Assembly (NCBI GenBank): GCA_964494845.1
Contig: CAZBSC010000005.1
Span: forward strand, 1 to 34,912
Origin: CAYRSA01 sp964494845
GTDB taxonomy: Bacteria > Patescibacteriota > Saccharimonadia > Saccharimonadales > JAGQNJ01
Direction: 5' to 3'
DNA length: 34,912 bases
Shown here: in pieces, positions 6,425-14,590 of the stretch
How positions within the stretch are numbered: position 1 is the first letter of the stretch
Layout: each line of letters opens with the position of its first letter
Notes under the pieces: generated by a model
Databases searched by the model: none
What the model saw: the letters and a program-made list of their open reading frames with translations, nothing else
What the model was told of the DNA's origin: nothing
Translations under genes and position numbers: made by a program

Positions 6425-6910
6425 ATGGCGCGTAAAAGCCACGACGATGATTTATTAATGGAAGACGAATTGACTGCTGCATTTTTGAGCGACGAGGATG
6501 TCGTTAATGACGCTGGTGTAGCCGGAGCGCCAGACCCAGCAGCACAGGCTGCAACAAACGATGAATGGGACGAAGAAGAAGCCGTACCAGGCCAACTAGC
6601 TGTTGACGTATACGAGACAAAGGAAAAACTAGTTGTAAAAGCCCGAACCGCTGGTGTTAACAAGAATGACTTAGATGTTAATATCTCTGACAACACGCTT
6701 AGCATTAAGGGTACATTGTCTGCCGGAAACGAGGACAATGTTGCAAATTACTTTGTTCAAGAATGTTACTGGGGCGAGTTCTCTCGTAGTATTGCATTGC
6801 CAATACCTGTAAAAGAAGATGACATTGTTGCCGAGCTGAAAGACGGAGTGCTGACTATTTCCTTTACCAAGGTCAAGCAAGATACTGTCAAGAAGATCCA
6901 AGTATTGTAG
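6425..6910 (+). CDS. Hsp20/alpha-crystallin small heat-shock protein
   Basis: A 161-residue ATP-independent holdase. The N-terminal 55 residues are acidic and low in hydrophobics; the alpha-crystallin domain runs from about GQLAVDVYET to GVLTISFTKV, including the DLDVNISDNTLSIKG strand pair and the FSRSIALP segment. The C-terminus ends KKIQVL, where I158-x-V160 is the IxI/V motif used for oligomer assembly. The start at ATG 6425 is chosen for GGAGGG at 6409-6414; an in-frame upstream ATG at 6365 overlaps the promoter. Its terminator is the strong hairpin at 7034-7065. Confidence 0.93.
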   Translation: MARKSHDDDLLMEDELTAAFLSDEDVVNDAGVAGAPDPAAQAATNDEWDEEEAVPGQLAVDVYETKEKLVVKARTAGVNKNDLDVNISDNTLSIKGTLSAGNEDNVANYFVQECYWGEFSRSIALPIPVKEDDIVAELKDGVLTISFTKVKQDTVKKIQVL

Positions 6911-7030
6911 CCAGATAGATAGTGTTGATTCTAGCTGGGCGAGACACCATTACACCAAGAATATATTACTGATGACAGAAGCGACCGATTTATAATTTTC
7001 TAACGGGGTAAAACAAACATTGAGAGACAG

Positions 7031-7065
7031 AAAAAATACCCCTGGGTGAAAACCTGGGGGTATTT
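7031..7065. terminator. Strong bidirectional rho-independent terminator
   Basis: A 14-bp stem (7034-7047 with 7052-7065, two G-T pairs) closed by a GAAA tetraloop. The plus strand continues TATTTATTTGT and the minus strand reads six T (7036 to 7031). It sits between the convergent Hsp20 gene and the pilin operon and can end both. Confidence 0.9.
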
Positions 7066-7087
7066 ATTTGTCTAAAACTATCTACTT

Positions 7088-7498
7088 CTAAGTAGCTGAG
7101 ACAGCTTTGCCTAGTACGAATCGTACAATGACCTGGGCTAGGGCAACGATAACCAATCCGATGATAGCATATAGAATTGTATTCTTGGCGCCACTGACGT
7201 TTCCTGAATCACCACCAGAAGTGATGTACTTAAGACCACCGACGATAATCATGATGACCGATACAACGCCAACGACAATTGAAAAGATGTTGATGACATC
7301 AGTTATGATGCTGTTAACTGTGTCCTGGGCGTCGTCGCCGTTACAGTTAGTTTCACCGACTTGCAAGTTCGCTCCCTGACATAGTCCTTCGTCAATATTT
7401 GGTTGTGCGAATGCGGGTGATGCTACTAGTGCTGCAGGTGTCAATAGTAGAGCGGCTGCACTAGCGCTGGCGATTAGTTTTTTTAGTATTTTTTTCAT
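7088..7498 (-). CDS. Type IV secretion pilin-like protein 1
   Basis: A 136-residue exported two-helix protein. It has a signal peptide (MKKILKKLIAS..., probable cleavage after AFA near residue 31), a short exported segment with two cysteines 11 residues apart (LCQG...TNCN), then two membrane helices joined by GGLKYITSGGDSGNVSGAKNTI. This matches the VirB2/TrbC-like T4SS pilin family of Patescibacteria. It is the last gene of a leftward set of six paralogues and is very close to number 2 (NTILYAIIGLVI against NTMLYAVIGLVI), suggesting recent duplication. AAAGGA gives a good ribosome site. It ends just before the bidirectional terminator. Confidence 0.85.
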   Translation of the reverse strand: MKKILKKLIASASAAALLLTPAALVASPAFAQPNIDEGLCQGANLQVGETNCNGDDAQDTVNSIITDVINIFSIVVGVVSVIMIIVGGLKYITSGGDSGNVSGAKNTILYAIIGLVIVALAQVIVRFVLGKAVSAT

Positions 7499-7556
7499 TA
7501 TTTTCCTTTCGTTTTCTTAAGTTAAATTTACCACAGAGAGCGATTTACCGCAAGAA

Positions 7557-7955
7557 TTATGTTTGCGTCAACACAAACCGCACAATTACCTGGGCTAATG
7601 CTGCAATTACCAGGCCAATCACAGCATATAGCATGGTATTTTTTGCGCTGTTAACGCTAGCTGGGTCGCCGGTTGATGTCACGTATTTAATACCAGCAAT
7701 AATAATCATCACTACCGCGATAACCCCAATTACCGTCGAGAACAGCATGAAACCCTGTTCAATTGTAGAATTCACTTGAGCTTCGGCTTGCCCTCCTGGG
7801 CAGTTGCTAGTTCCATCTAGTGTCGCCCCTTTGCAGGCTTCGTCAATAGAACTCTCGAATAATGCTTGTGCCGGCATCGTCATAGCTAGTACCAATAGGG
7901 AAGCTAAAACCGCAGCCAGCAAATATTTGTATTTGTTTATTATATTTTTAACCAT
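7557..7955 (-). CDS. Type IV secretion pilin-like protein 2
   Basis: 132 residues with a signal peptide (cleavage likely after AQA near residue 31), a Cys pair 10 residues apart (ACKG...SNCP), and two membrane helices around GIKYVTSTGDPASVNSAKNT. The loop motif GDPxxVxxAKNT and the closing helix ALAQVIVRFVL are shared with protein 1. GAGG precedes the ATG. A 58-bp spacer separates it from protein 1, the largest gap within the array, so protein 1 may have separate translation control. Confidence 0.85.
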   Translation of the reverse strand: MVKNIINKYKYLLAAVLASLLVLAMTMPAQALFESSIDEACKGATLDGTSNCPGGQAEAQVNSTIEQGFMLFSTVIGVIAVVMIIIAGIKYVTSTGDPASVNSAKNTMLYAVIGLVIAALAQVIVRFVLTQT

Positions 7956-7970
7956 GAATCTAGATTAACC

Positions 7971-8369
7971 TCATATTTTACTTAACACAAGCTGAACAAC
8001 GACCTGGGATACTGCAGCAACTACAAGCCCGATTATGGCGAATATTATGGCACTTCTAGCGGATGAAATTGTAGCGGGGTCGCCGTTGGAAGAAATAAAC
8101 CTTATTGCAGATATCATGATGACAATAACCGCAGCAACTCCCAATACCACAGAGAATATATTGATAATCTTTGTAATAACCCCATCTGGGCCAAAAAGAA
8201 AATCATCACCAGGCTTAGTGTTGTCACGGCAGATGGCCGGAACGTCGCCCCCCTGGACATTTTGGCAAACTGGGTTTATTACATCAACAGCTATAACTGA
8301 AGCAAGCGGCAAAGTAATAAACGTCAAGATGGACAGAGTAAGTGCTAGGAGTGCTCTTTTAATAAACAT
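7971..8369 (-). CDS. Type IV secretion pilin-like protein 3
   Basis: 132 residues: an N-terminal hydrophobic signal (MFIKRALLALTLSILTF), an exported part with two cysteines 11 residues apart (VCQN...AICR), then two helices around AIRFISSNGDPATISSARSAI. It keeps the GDP loop and the closing helix VSQVVVQLVL. It lies 15 bp from protein 2 and 1 bp from protein 4, so it is part of the same transcript. Confidence 0.85.
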   Translation of the reverse strand: MFIKRALLALTLSILTFITLPLASVIAVDVINPVCQNVQGGDVPAICRDNTKPGDDFLFGPDGVITKIINIFSVVLGVAAVIVIMISAIRFISSNGDPATISSARSAIIFAIIGLVVAAVSQVVVQLVLSKI

Positions 8370-8370
8370 T

Positions 8371-8679
8371 TTATAGCTGCCTCAAGAAAATAAATACTAT
8401 AGCCTCGGCCGACAGGGCAATGCCCAGGCCGAGCAACGCCCAAATAATAGTATTGCGAGCGGTCTTGATCTTTTGCGGGTCATCACCGCCTGTAATAAAT
8501 AACATACCGGCAAATATTATTAGTATTACGGATGTAGCACCGATAATGCCGAACACGACTGATAGGATTGTGGATACGGTGCTAGCGGTGGCCGCTACTT
8601 CTGGTAGATTAGTTTGGCAAGAATCACCAGCACAATTTGTTACAGCCAAAAAACTATAGAGATAGTTCAAAAATACCAT
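8371..8679 (-). CDS. Type IV secretion pilin-like protein 4 (short form)
   Basis: The shortest paralogue at 102 residues. The N-terminus MVFLNYLYSFLAV is only a weak signal-like segment and is followed at once by two cysteines (NCAGDSC). Two helices flank GMLFITGGDDPQKIKTARNTIIWALLG, again the DDP/GDP loop with the alanine-rich helix start. Its ATG overlaps the stop of protein 5 by one base (TAATG), indicating coupled translation. Confidence 0.8.
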   Translation of the reverse strand: MVFLNYLYSFLAVTNCAGDSCQTNLPEVAATASTVSTILSVVFGIIGATSVILIIFAGMLFITGGDDPQKIKTARNTIIWALLGLGIALSAEAIVFIFLRQL

Positions 8680-9062
8680 TAAAATTTCCCCGCAACGAAT
8701 GACACTATTGTTGCAGCTGCTACTGCAATAGCCAGTCCAATCAGGGCGTTAACCAGGGTAGTCAGAGCAGATTTTATCTTATCTGGCTGTCCTTGGCTAA
8801 CCATAAATTTCACACCACCTGCAAGGACAAAACCCACAGCCGCCAATATCGCGGCTCTAAGCAGCAGGTCAATAATAGCTAAAACGATCAACCATACATC
8901 GTTAATACCATGGATTATTGGTGAACAAGTAGTAGTGTTTGTGGCGCCGTCAGTAACATTTTGTCCATCCAAATATTTGTACCAAGTAGGTAGACCAAAG
9001 AAGCTACCTTTCGGTTGGCAGGTAGCTGCAAATTGGGAGTATAAATAGGTTAATAGATTCAT
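8679..9062 (-). CDS. Type IV secretion pilin-like protein 5
   Basis: 127 residues. It starts MNLLTYLYSQFAATC, resembling protein 4, with a longer exported loop carrying two cysteines (ATCQP and TTTCSP) and an NTTT segment. Helix 1 (VWLIVLAIIDLLLRAAILAAVGFVL) and helix 2 flank GGVKFMVSQGQPDKIKSALTTL, where GDP is changed to GQP. It abuts protein 6 with no spacer. Confidence 0.8.
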   Translation of the reverse strand: MNLLTYLYSQFAATCQPKGSFFGLPTWYKYLDGQNVTDGATNTTTCSPIIHGINDVWLIVLAIIDLLLRAAILAAVGFVLAGGVKFMVSQGQPDKIKSALTTLVNALIGLAIAVAAATIVSFVAGKF

Positions 9063-9725
9063 TTAGAATATTCCTGATGGTACGAGCCAATTTAGTATAG
9101 CAAAAATCAAGAAGTATATGAGTAGAGCAATGAGAGTGCTGGAAATGCGACCGATGGCAGCAGCTGTTTTTTTCGGGTCGCCCGCGGAAGCCGTATATTG
9201 GATGCCACCTAACACAATTGATCCAACCGCTACTACGCCGACACCGACTGAAAGAAAACGAATAAAGGCAAAGGTCATATCGACAATAGGGTTGTTTTCG
9301 CCACGACAACCAATGTTCAAGCTAATCGTAACTCGTCTTTCTGAATCACCACAATTTTTACCTTCACCAGCCATTGGCTGGCTTGTATTAACCGTAAACG
9401 CGTTGAGGGTGCCACCACCGCCGCCACCACCGCCGCCACCGGATGCGGCCTTGTCTTTGAATTCATCACACTTTGGGCTATCGATGGGTTTTTCGGTAAC
9501 AGTTGAACCCAGCAAATAACAAAAATCGTCTTTCATTTCATGCCCTAACAATCCTTCTATTTGTGATTTGAGACGGTCGCAGGGTTTTTCTTTTACCGAC
9601 GGTGGGTTGCCAGACCTTTTATAGCATACTGGGGCGGCCGCATAGGCTGCTTTTGGCGCCGCAAAACTGACACCAGCAATAAGTAGCAGAATAAATACCA
9701 TATAAGATAGAATGTTTTTTTTCAT
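9063..9725 (-). CDS. Type IV secretion pilin-like protein 6 (long form with polyglycine linker)
   Basis: The longest paralogue, 220 residues. A signal peptide (cleavage near AYA, residue 29) precedes a cysteine-rich exported domain of about 120 residues, with a run of ten glycines (encoded at 9411-9440) as hinge. The C-terminal pilin part has the usual two helices around GGIQYTASAGDPKKTAAAIGRI. The extra domain suggests a tip or adaptor subunit, but this is inference. Its ATG overlaps the stop of the upstream gene as ATGA (9722-9725), a sign of coupled translation. Confidence 0.85.
   Translation of the reverse strand: MKKNILSYMVFILLLIAGVSFAAPKAAYAAAPVCYKRSGNPPSVKEKPCDRLKSQIEGLLGHEMKDDFCYLLGSTVTEKPIDSPKCDEFKDKAASGGGGGGGGGGTLNAFTVNTSQPMAGEGKNCGDSERRVTISLNIGCRGENNPIVDMTFAFIRFLSVGVGVVAVGSIVLGGIQYTASAGDPKKTAAAIGRISSTLIALLIYFLIFAILNWLVPSGIF
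9411..9440 (-). repeat. Ten-glycine codon tract
   Basis: Ten consecutive Gly codons (GGT/GGC in a repeating pattern) inside pilin-like protein 6. The mixed codons repeat as a 12-bp unit (GGTGGCGGCGGT), so whole-codon length change by slippage is possible. Confidence 0.9.
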
Positions 9726-10285
9726 GCCGGCTCCACAAAACTAAAGTTAACAATTTTGGTAGTTGCTCTCTGATCAACTGTAATAAAAGACAGGCCAATC
9801 CGTTCGCCACTACTTTTAGTGGGGCAAATTAGCGTCGTGATATTAGCCCCGGATGTATCCACTTCTTTGGCTGCGCCAAGAACACAATCGCTCAGTTTTA
9901 GCTTGTTCAAGAATGGCATTGATTCGTTTATGAAAGCCTCCTTTGTAAAACTATCGTCGCTAGTAGTCGCCACATATTTATCATAAGCAGCCTGTGGGTT
10001 TTTGCTGGCATCAACTAAAAATGGTTTTATTACTGAATCTGCCACCGTTGAATTATTATTACCCGTTTTCGTCAATGATGTTACGTTAGAATTTTGTATT
10101 GGGGCGACCTTACGCTTTGCACTCAATATAGCAGCTATAGCCAAAGTGATAGCTATTATTACTACTAGTATTATTATAATGATAATTTTGCGATCAGGCC
10201 TCGGTTTATCGAATTCACCTGGTTGATTAACTATAAAGTCATAATCAGAATTTTTGTTGTTTTGGTTTTGTATTTCGGGATTCAT
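9722..10285 (-). CDS. Membrane-anchored protein heading the pilin operon
   Basis: A 187-residue protein. Residues 1-33 are polar and rich in Asn and Gln; one strong helix follows (IIIIIILVVIIAITLAIAAIL, about 34-54); the remaining 130 residues are outside the cell or periplasm-facing and form a small alpha/beta domain with two cysteines (DCVLG and LICPT). No family recognised, though small exported domains on such an anchor are common in secretion loci. The start at 10285 is chosen because GAAGAG precedes it and the promoter lies at 10302-10330; an in-frame start at 10330 would overlap that promoter. First gene of the leftward operon. Confidence 0.75.
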   Translation of the reverse strand: MNPEIQNQNNKNSDYDFIVNQPGEFDKPRPDRKIIIIIILVVIIAITLAIAAILSAKRKVAPIQNSNVTSLTKTGNNNSTVADSVIKPFLVDASKNPQAAYDKYVATTSDDSFTKEAFINESMPFLNKLKLSDCVLGAAKEVDTSGANITTLICPTKSSGERIGLSFITVDQRATTKIVNFSFVEPA

Positions 10286-10301
10286 TTTTTTCTCTTCACT
10301 A

Positions 10302-10330
10302 ATAATAGTACAATACCTTTCTTCTCTCAA
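10302..10330 (-). promoter_or_regulatory. Promoter of the leftward pilin operon
   Basis: Minus strand TTGAGA (10325-10330), 17 bp, TATTAT (10302-10307). The expected start near 10295 leaves a leader of about ten bases with GAAGAG. Confidence 0.75.
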
Positions 10331-10414
10331 TAGGCGAGGCTGTACTAGAGTAAAGCTAGTGTGATAAGCTAGATATCTTCGACCACCTCGAGGCGCATGT
10401 CTGTTGGTTGTTGG

Positions 10415-10444
10415 TTGTGCCTAATGACCAGGGTAGTGTAAGAT
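10415..10444 (+). promoter_or_regulatory. Candidate promoter of the rightward secretion operon
   Basis: TTGTGC (10415-10420), 18 bp, TAAGAT (10439-10444). Weaker than the divergent pilin promoter; the leader would be about 24 nt. Confidence 0.4.
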
Positions 10445-10460
10445 ATTAGCATAAGTATTT

Positions 10461-10478
10461 ATGTGGCCATATAAATGA
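10461..10478 (+). CDS. Five-codon leader ORF overlapping the VirB6-like start
   Basis: ATG TGG CCA TAT AAA TGA: its stop overlaps the next ATG (10475) as ATGA. No ribosome site is obvious for the main gene, so translation could be coupled through this mini-ORF. It may be chance. Confidence 0.3.
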   Translation: MWPYK

Positions 10479-13400
10479 AAAACTTCTCAAAATTAAACAA
10501 ATTGCCCCTGTTCTTTTTAGCATTTATGTTATTTGGTTTATTTGTTCCGCTAATTCGAGTTCAACCAGCCTTGGCCGCAGAAAAAAAAATCAAGATTATT
10601 GACCGTACAAGAATTTTTTACGACGGCAAAGTGTGGGTAGATAATGAGCCTTATGATGATGTCCACGAATTCGAAAACGACAGTGTAGGTGAATGCGAAG
10701 TTCAACCTGGACACTCCAAAGCTTTTATTGTTCTTCCCAATAGTCCGAACAGTGGTGCTGGGATATCAATCGGGGAAAAAGACGAATTTGGTGATGGGTG
10801 CAATAACAGTGCAACGAGCACGCGTCCTAAAATCGAAGCGTCAACATGGGAGAGAAGGCTCTGGACTGCATATAGACGTAGTGCGGATGAGATTTTTGTT
10901 CCTGACGGCACAAAAGATAATATAGGTTCATGCACCCCAACAAACGATTCGTCTTTTGCTACGATAAATGACGTAAACACGGGGGAGGGCACGTTATACA
11001 GGCGAAACGCTGCTCACGACCCACCTAATGATTATTTTGAGGTTCGAGATAACGGTGATCTAAACGACTCTAACAAAATAAAAACCGATGGTTCCACAGG
11101 AAAGTTTTTTATTGACGTGACTTGCGAAGGCGGGGTACTTGGTGCCAGCACTCACTCGCATGACTATAACAACGTTGTACTTGCTTTCAACGGAGAAGCA
11201 GTGACTGGCGAATCAGGGAAATGTATACCTAAAGTATACAACGTCAGAGGTGGTGTATGCCCAGAAGATGACCCGAACGACCCAACTACTGGCAGTGGCA
11301 CAGGTATAGATGGCGAAGGCGACCAGAACGCCACCTGCGAGGTTGCTTGGAACAACCCACTAACATGGATTATGTGTCCAATATTCAACGGCATGGCGGA
11401 TTTAACAGACTGGATGTTTAAATCACTCATAGAGCCATTCTTGTATGTCACCCCCGTGAACACTGACCCGAACGAGCCGGCGTTCCAAGCCTGGTCCAGT
11501 TTCCGTGTCTATGCCAACATACTGCTGATAGTAGCTATGCTAGTTATAGTCATGGGGCAGGCTTTGGGCGGAGGATTGGTAGATGCATACACAGCCAAAA
11601 AAGTATTGCCGAAGATACTCGCGGCGGCGATTCTAATTAACTTGTCTGTATACGCCATTAACCTGATGATCGATATAACTAATATTATCGGCAAGGGCAT
11701 TGGTAATTTAATCTACGCACCATTTAAAAGCAGCATGGGGTCTTTTGATCTTGGATTAGGACAAGGAGGACTGGCTGCAGCTGCCGGTGTCGGGGGGATA
11801 GCTGCCGGGGCAGGAGCGATCACAACTTTTGTAGCTGCTGCAACAGCGGGGGTGGGTAGTGTAGCGCCATTCATCGGGCTATTTATGATACTGCCAGCGG
11901 CAATAGCTATCATGGGAGTATTTGCAACCATTGTTATAAGGCAAGGTCTAATACTCTTTTTGATAATATCTAGTCCGATTGCTTTTTGCCTATATGCCCT
12001 GCCTAATGGCGAGCAATACTTTAAAAAATGGTGGGATCTATTGTTCAAGGCACTAATGATGTATCCAATTATTGTGATCGTATTTTGTATGGCAGATGTG
12101 CTTAGCATTACTGTCCTAAAAGCCAGTGGTAATGGCGGCACTGTATCTGGTGGGGTCGCCGCAATAGTTGCCTTTGTGCTGCAGTTTTTGCCACTATTCC
12201 TCATACCTTTTGCCTTCAAGATGGCCGGTGGTGCGGTGGCTAGCATCTACGGTGCGATATCATCCACTGGCAAAAAAGGCCTCGAGGGAGTCAAGGGCAG
12301 CGAGCATAATCCATACAGTCTTCGCAACCAAGTAAGAAAGGGTTATAAGCAAGCCGGCACTAGGGGTAGAGATTCCTGGTTCAGTCAGGTAAATGACCCT
12401 AACGCTAATAGATGGCGAAAGCTACGTGGGCAAATTGCCGGCATGGGTAATCAGCGATACGATGCAGCAATGCTTAACAAAGAAGAGCGTGAGATAAGAG
12501 ATAATACAACAGCTACGGGCGCGGATGATATGGTCTTCGCTGCCGGGGGTTTCATGGTGAAGGCTGGCACAGCGACCAGGACCAGGACCAGAAGCTTCGT
12601 GCCTGAGCTTGATGCAGCAGGCAACCCAACCGGGCGTACAATATTAGAAAAAAAGAAACGAGACGCCGGTGACATCGCTGATCATGACAGGTACTTCAAC
12701 GTTAAAGGACAGGAAATTACTCCAGAGTTCTACCGTAAAGCAAAGGCTACTGGCGCAGATTCGATTCCGAAAGTTGGACAAACTTTCGAATATGCTGTCA
12801 AAAAGTTCGAAGATGATGATGATGTGGATAACTACTGGGAGGGCATGACACAATCAGCTGTTGATCTTAATATGAACCAATGGGAGATGACCGGAACGCA
12901 TAATGCCGCCTCGTACGGAGCAAAACCACAGTTTATTGACGTAAATAAATCAGGGGCTCAAGTCGTCAAGGACACAAAAGGCAGGACTACGGGGCTATCA
13001 ATTAAAAATGTTGCTACGTCTGCAGACGCCCACCACGAAAGTCTAAAATACAGGAACAGGACACAGATGGGTTACCCAATAAGCGGTCAGCGAGATGAGA
13101 CATTCCGAACTGACCTTGAATGGCAAGAAAGATTGCAAGAGAAGATAAAGGCAGATATGGCAGCAACGGGGGTTGCTGATCAAGCTGATGTTGAGCACCT
13201 TGCAGAAATATATACGATGACCGATGCGGTGGCTAACGAAATACAAACAGGGACGGCCGTGATGGGGCCTGACGGTCAACCTATAGCAGGTTCGAAGATA
13301 TCTTCTGGCGGAACTCCTGTTTCACAAAAAACAATTGAATCACTTAAGAAAGGACAAGCGTTCAAAATGTCCGACATTTCAAGAGACGGAAAAGTACAAC

Positions 13401-13546
13401 TTATTGATACTACAGTCGCCCCTGCCGGAGGGGCGGTGATGGGCACGTCTGTTGGAGGCCCCGTCCAAATTGGAGATGGAGGTGCACCAACTAGGTCAAC
13501 GCCTCCTGTTAGAGATAAAACTCCGCCGTGGTATTCAAGAGGATAG
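10475..13546 (+). CDS. VirB6/TrbL-like polytopic secretion-channel protein
   Basis: 1023 residues, predicted to form the inner-membrane channel of the type IV apparatus. A signal-like helix (residues 8-34, ending QPALAA) is followed by an exported region to about residue 290 with several cysteines and many charged residues, then a block of membrane helices from about 340 to 605 (for example ANILLIVAMLVIVMGQAL and FLPLFLIPFAFKMAGGAV), with Gly/Ala-rich segments typical of VirB6/TrbL. The last 400 residues are soluble and highly charged, longer than in classical VirB6; extended VirB6 tails are known in other lineages. First gene of the rightward operon, 12 bp before the PrgI gene. The family call rests on topology and neighbours. 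Confidence 0.7.
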   Translation: MKNFSKLNKLPLFFLAFMLFGLFVPLIRVQPALAAEKKIKIIDRTRIFYDGKVWVDNEPYDDVHEFENDSVGECEVQPGHSKAFIVLPNSPNSGAGISIGEKDEFGDGCNNSATSTRPKIEASTWERRLWTAYRRSADEIFVPDGTKDNIGSCTPTNDSSFATINDVNTGEGTLYRRNAAHDPPNDYFEVRDNGDLNDSNKIKTDGSTGKFFIDVTCEGGVLGASTHSHDYNNVVLAFNGEAVTGESGKCIPKVYNVRGGVCPEDDPNDPTTGSGTGIDGEGDQNATCEVAWNNPLTWIMCPIFNGMADLTDWMFKSLIEPFLYVTPVNTDPNEPAFQAWSSFRVYANILLIVAMLVIVMGQALGGGLVDAYTAKKVLPKILAAAILINLSVYAINLMIDITNIIGKGIGNLIYAPFKSSMGSFDLGLGQGGLAAAAGVGGIAAGAGAITTFVAAATAGVGSVAPFIGLFMILPAAIAIMGVFATIVIRQGLILFLIISSPIAFCLYALPNGEQYFKKWWDLLFKALMMYPIIVIVFCMADVLSITVLKASGNGGTVSGGVAAIVAFVLQFLPLFLIPFAFKMAGGAVASIYGAISSTGKKGLEGVKGSEHNPYSLRNQVRKGYKQAGTRGRDSWFSQVNDPNANRWRKLRGQIAGMGNQRYDAAMLNKEEREIRDNTTATGADDMVFAAGGFMVKAGTATRTRTRSFVPELDAAGNPTGRTILEKKKRDAGDIADHDRYFNVKGQEITPEFYRKAKATGADSIPKVGQTFEYAVKKFEDDDDVDNYWEGMTQSAVDLNMNQWEMTGTHNAASYGAKPQFIDVNKSGAQVVKDTKGRTTGLSIKNVATSADAHHESLKYRNRTQMGYPISGQRDETFRTDLEWQERLQEKIKADMAATGVADQADVEHLAEIYTMTDAVANEIQTGTAVMGPDGQPIAGSKISSGGTPVSQKTIESLKKGQAFKMSDISRDGKVQLIDTTVAPAGGAVMGTSVGGPVQIGDGGAPTRSTPPVRDKTPPWYSRG

Positions 13547-13557
13547 GTATTTAATCG

Positions 13558-14544
13558 ATGGCACAATACAAAGTACTACAAGATATAGAAGCAGAAGATA
13601 AGCTGTTGGGGCCATTGACCCTTCGGCAGTTCATCTATGCGATTATTGTTATCGTTCTCGGTTTTGTGGCATTCCGCTTGGCTGTTGTTGGGTGGTATTT
13701 AGCCGTGCCATTTTTACCGCCGCTAGTTTTCTTTGCCATGTTAGCGGCACCATTCGGCCACGACCAGTCATCAGAAGTCTGGATGCTGGCAAAAATAAAG
13801 TATTTTATTTTTCCCAGAAAGCGCATCTGGAGCCAAGATGGGATCGAGGAAATGGTCAAGGTAACCGCCCCAAAAATTGACAAAAAACAACTAACAAAAG
13901 ATTTTAATAAAGAAGAGGCCCGCAGTCGCCTAAAAGCCCTAGCAAACACCATGGACACAAGAGGCTGGGCTATAAAAAATGTATCGACCAATGTTTACGC
14001 TAGCCCACTTTCAAGTGGGACATCCGACAGGCTACTGGATATTCAGACTATCCCCCAGGCAGACATAACAGCCGTGAAAACCAACGAAGATTTGTTAGAC
14101 GCCGACACCACACCCCTGGCACAAACCATCAACAGTATGGTTGCCGAGAACCAGCAGGCACACAGAACAACAATTTTGCAAGAAATGCACGAAATAGCTG
14201 AGAGCCAAAAAGTGCAAAATCCTCAACAGTACACCGCCCCAGCCGAGCCAATTGTTTATACAGCGACCCCATCTATGGAGCCGCTGCAAGATGTGCAAGT
14301 ACCAGCTGCCCCTATGCTGGCGCAAGCACAAGTTGTGGACCAGCCCGACTATAGCCCGCCAGCCCAGGCGCCCGTGTCCGCTACACAGCCACTAGCAAAA
14401 CCGCTTAATCAGCCGATGACACAAACACAGGCGCCTGATATAATAAATCCTGTCAAGCAAGACAATAAAACCGAGCTAAATGTCCGTTCATCATCAGATA
14501 ATGTAGATGAGCACGACGGAGAGGTGACGATATCTCTACATTAG
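13558..14544 (+). CDS. PrgI-family type IV secretion protein with Pro/Gln-rich tail
   Basis: 328 residues. The N-terminal 95 residues are typical PrgI: MAQYKVLQDIEAEDKLLGPLTLRQF, two membrane helices, then LAKIKYFIFPRKRIW. PrgI proteins of Gram-positive conjugation systems (like VirB3) are small membrane partners of the VirB4 ATPase. Beyond them, residues about 110-328 form a hydrophilic tail very rich in Pro, Gln and Ala with no recognised domain, making the protein roughly three times the usual length. The tail may reach neighbouring components or be disordered; no evidence favours one. Located directly between the VirB6-like and TraC-like genes, as in other PrgI loci. Confidence 0.85.
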   Translation: MAQYKVLQDIEAEDKLLGPLTLRQFIYAIIVIVLGFVAFRLAVVGWYLAVPFLPPLVFFAMLAAPFGHDQSSEVWMLAKIKYFIFPRKRIWSQDGIEEMVKVTAPKIDKKQLTKDFNKEEARSRLKALANTMDTRGWAIKNVSTNVYASPLSSGTSDRLLDIQTIPQADITAVKTNEDLLDADTTPLAQTINSMVAENQQAHRTTILQEMHEIAESQKVQNPQQYTAPAEPIVYTATPSMEPLQDVQVPAAPMLAQAQVVDQPDYSPPAQAPVSATQPLAKPLNQPMTQTQAPDIINPVKQDNKTELNVRSSSDNVDEHDGEVTISLH

Positions 14545-14590
14545 TCTTGGCGGTTTGTCTGTCTAAAAGCCATTGGTGGGCAAAAAATAA

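Noticed and set aside
6286..6738. N-terminal extension of comF by 151 codons
   Set aside because: It runs through the Hsp20 promoter and gene start, has Ser/Ala-rich shadow composition, and ComF proteins do not have such a domain.
12584..12601. GACCAG triple repeat in the VirB6-like gene as a slippage locus
   Set aside because: Only three short units in a coding region; too little to claim variation.
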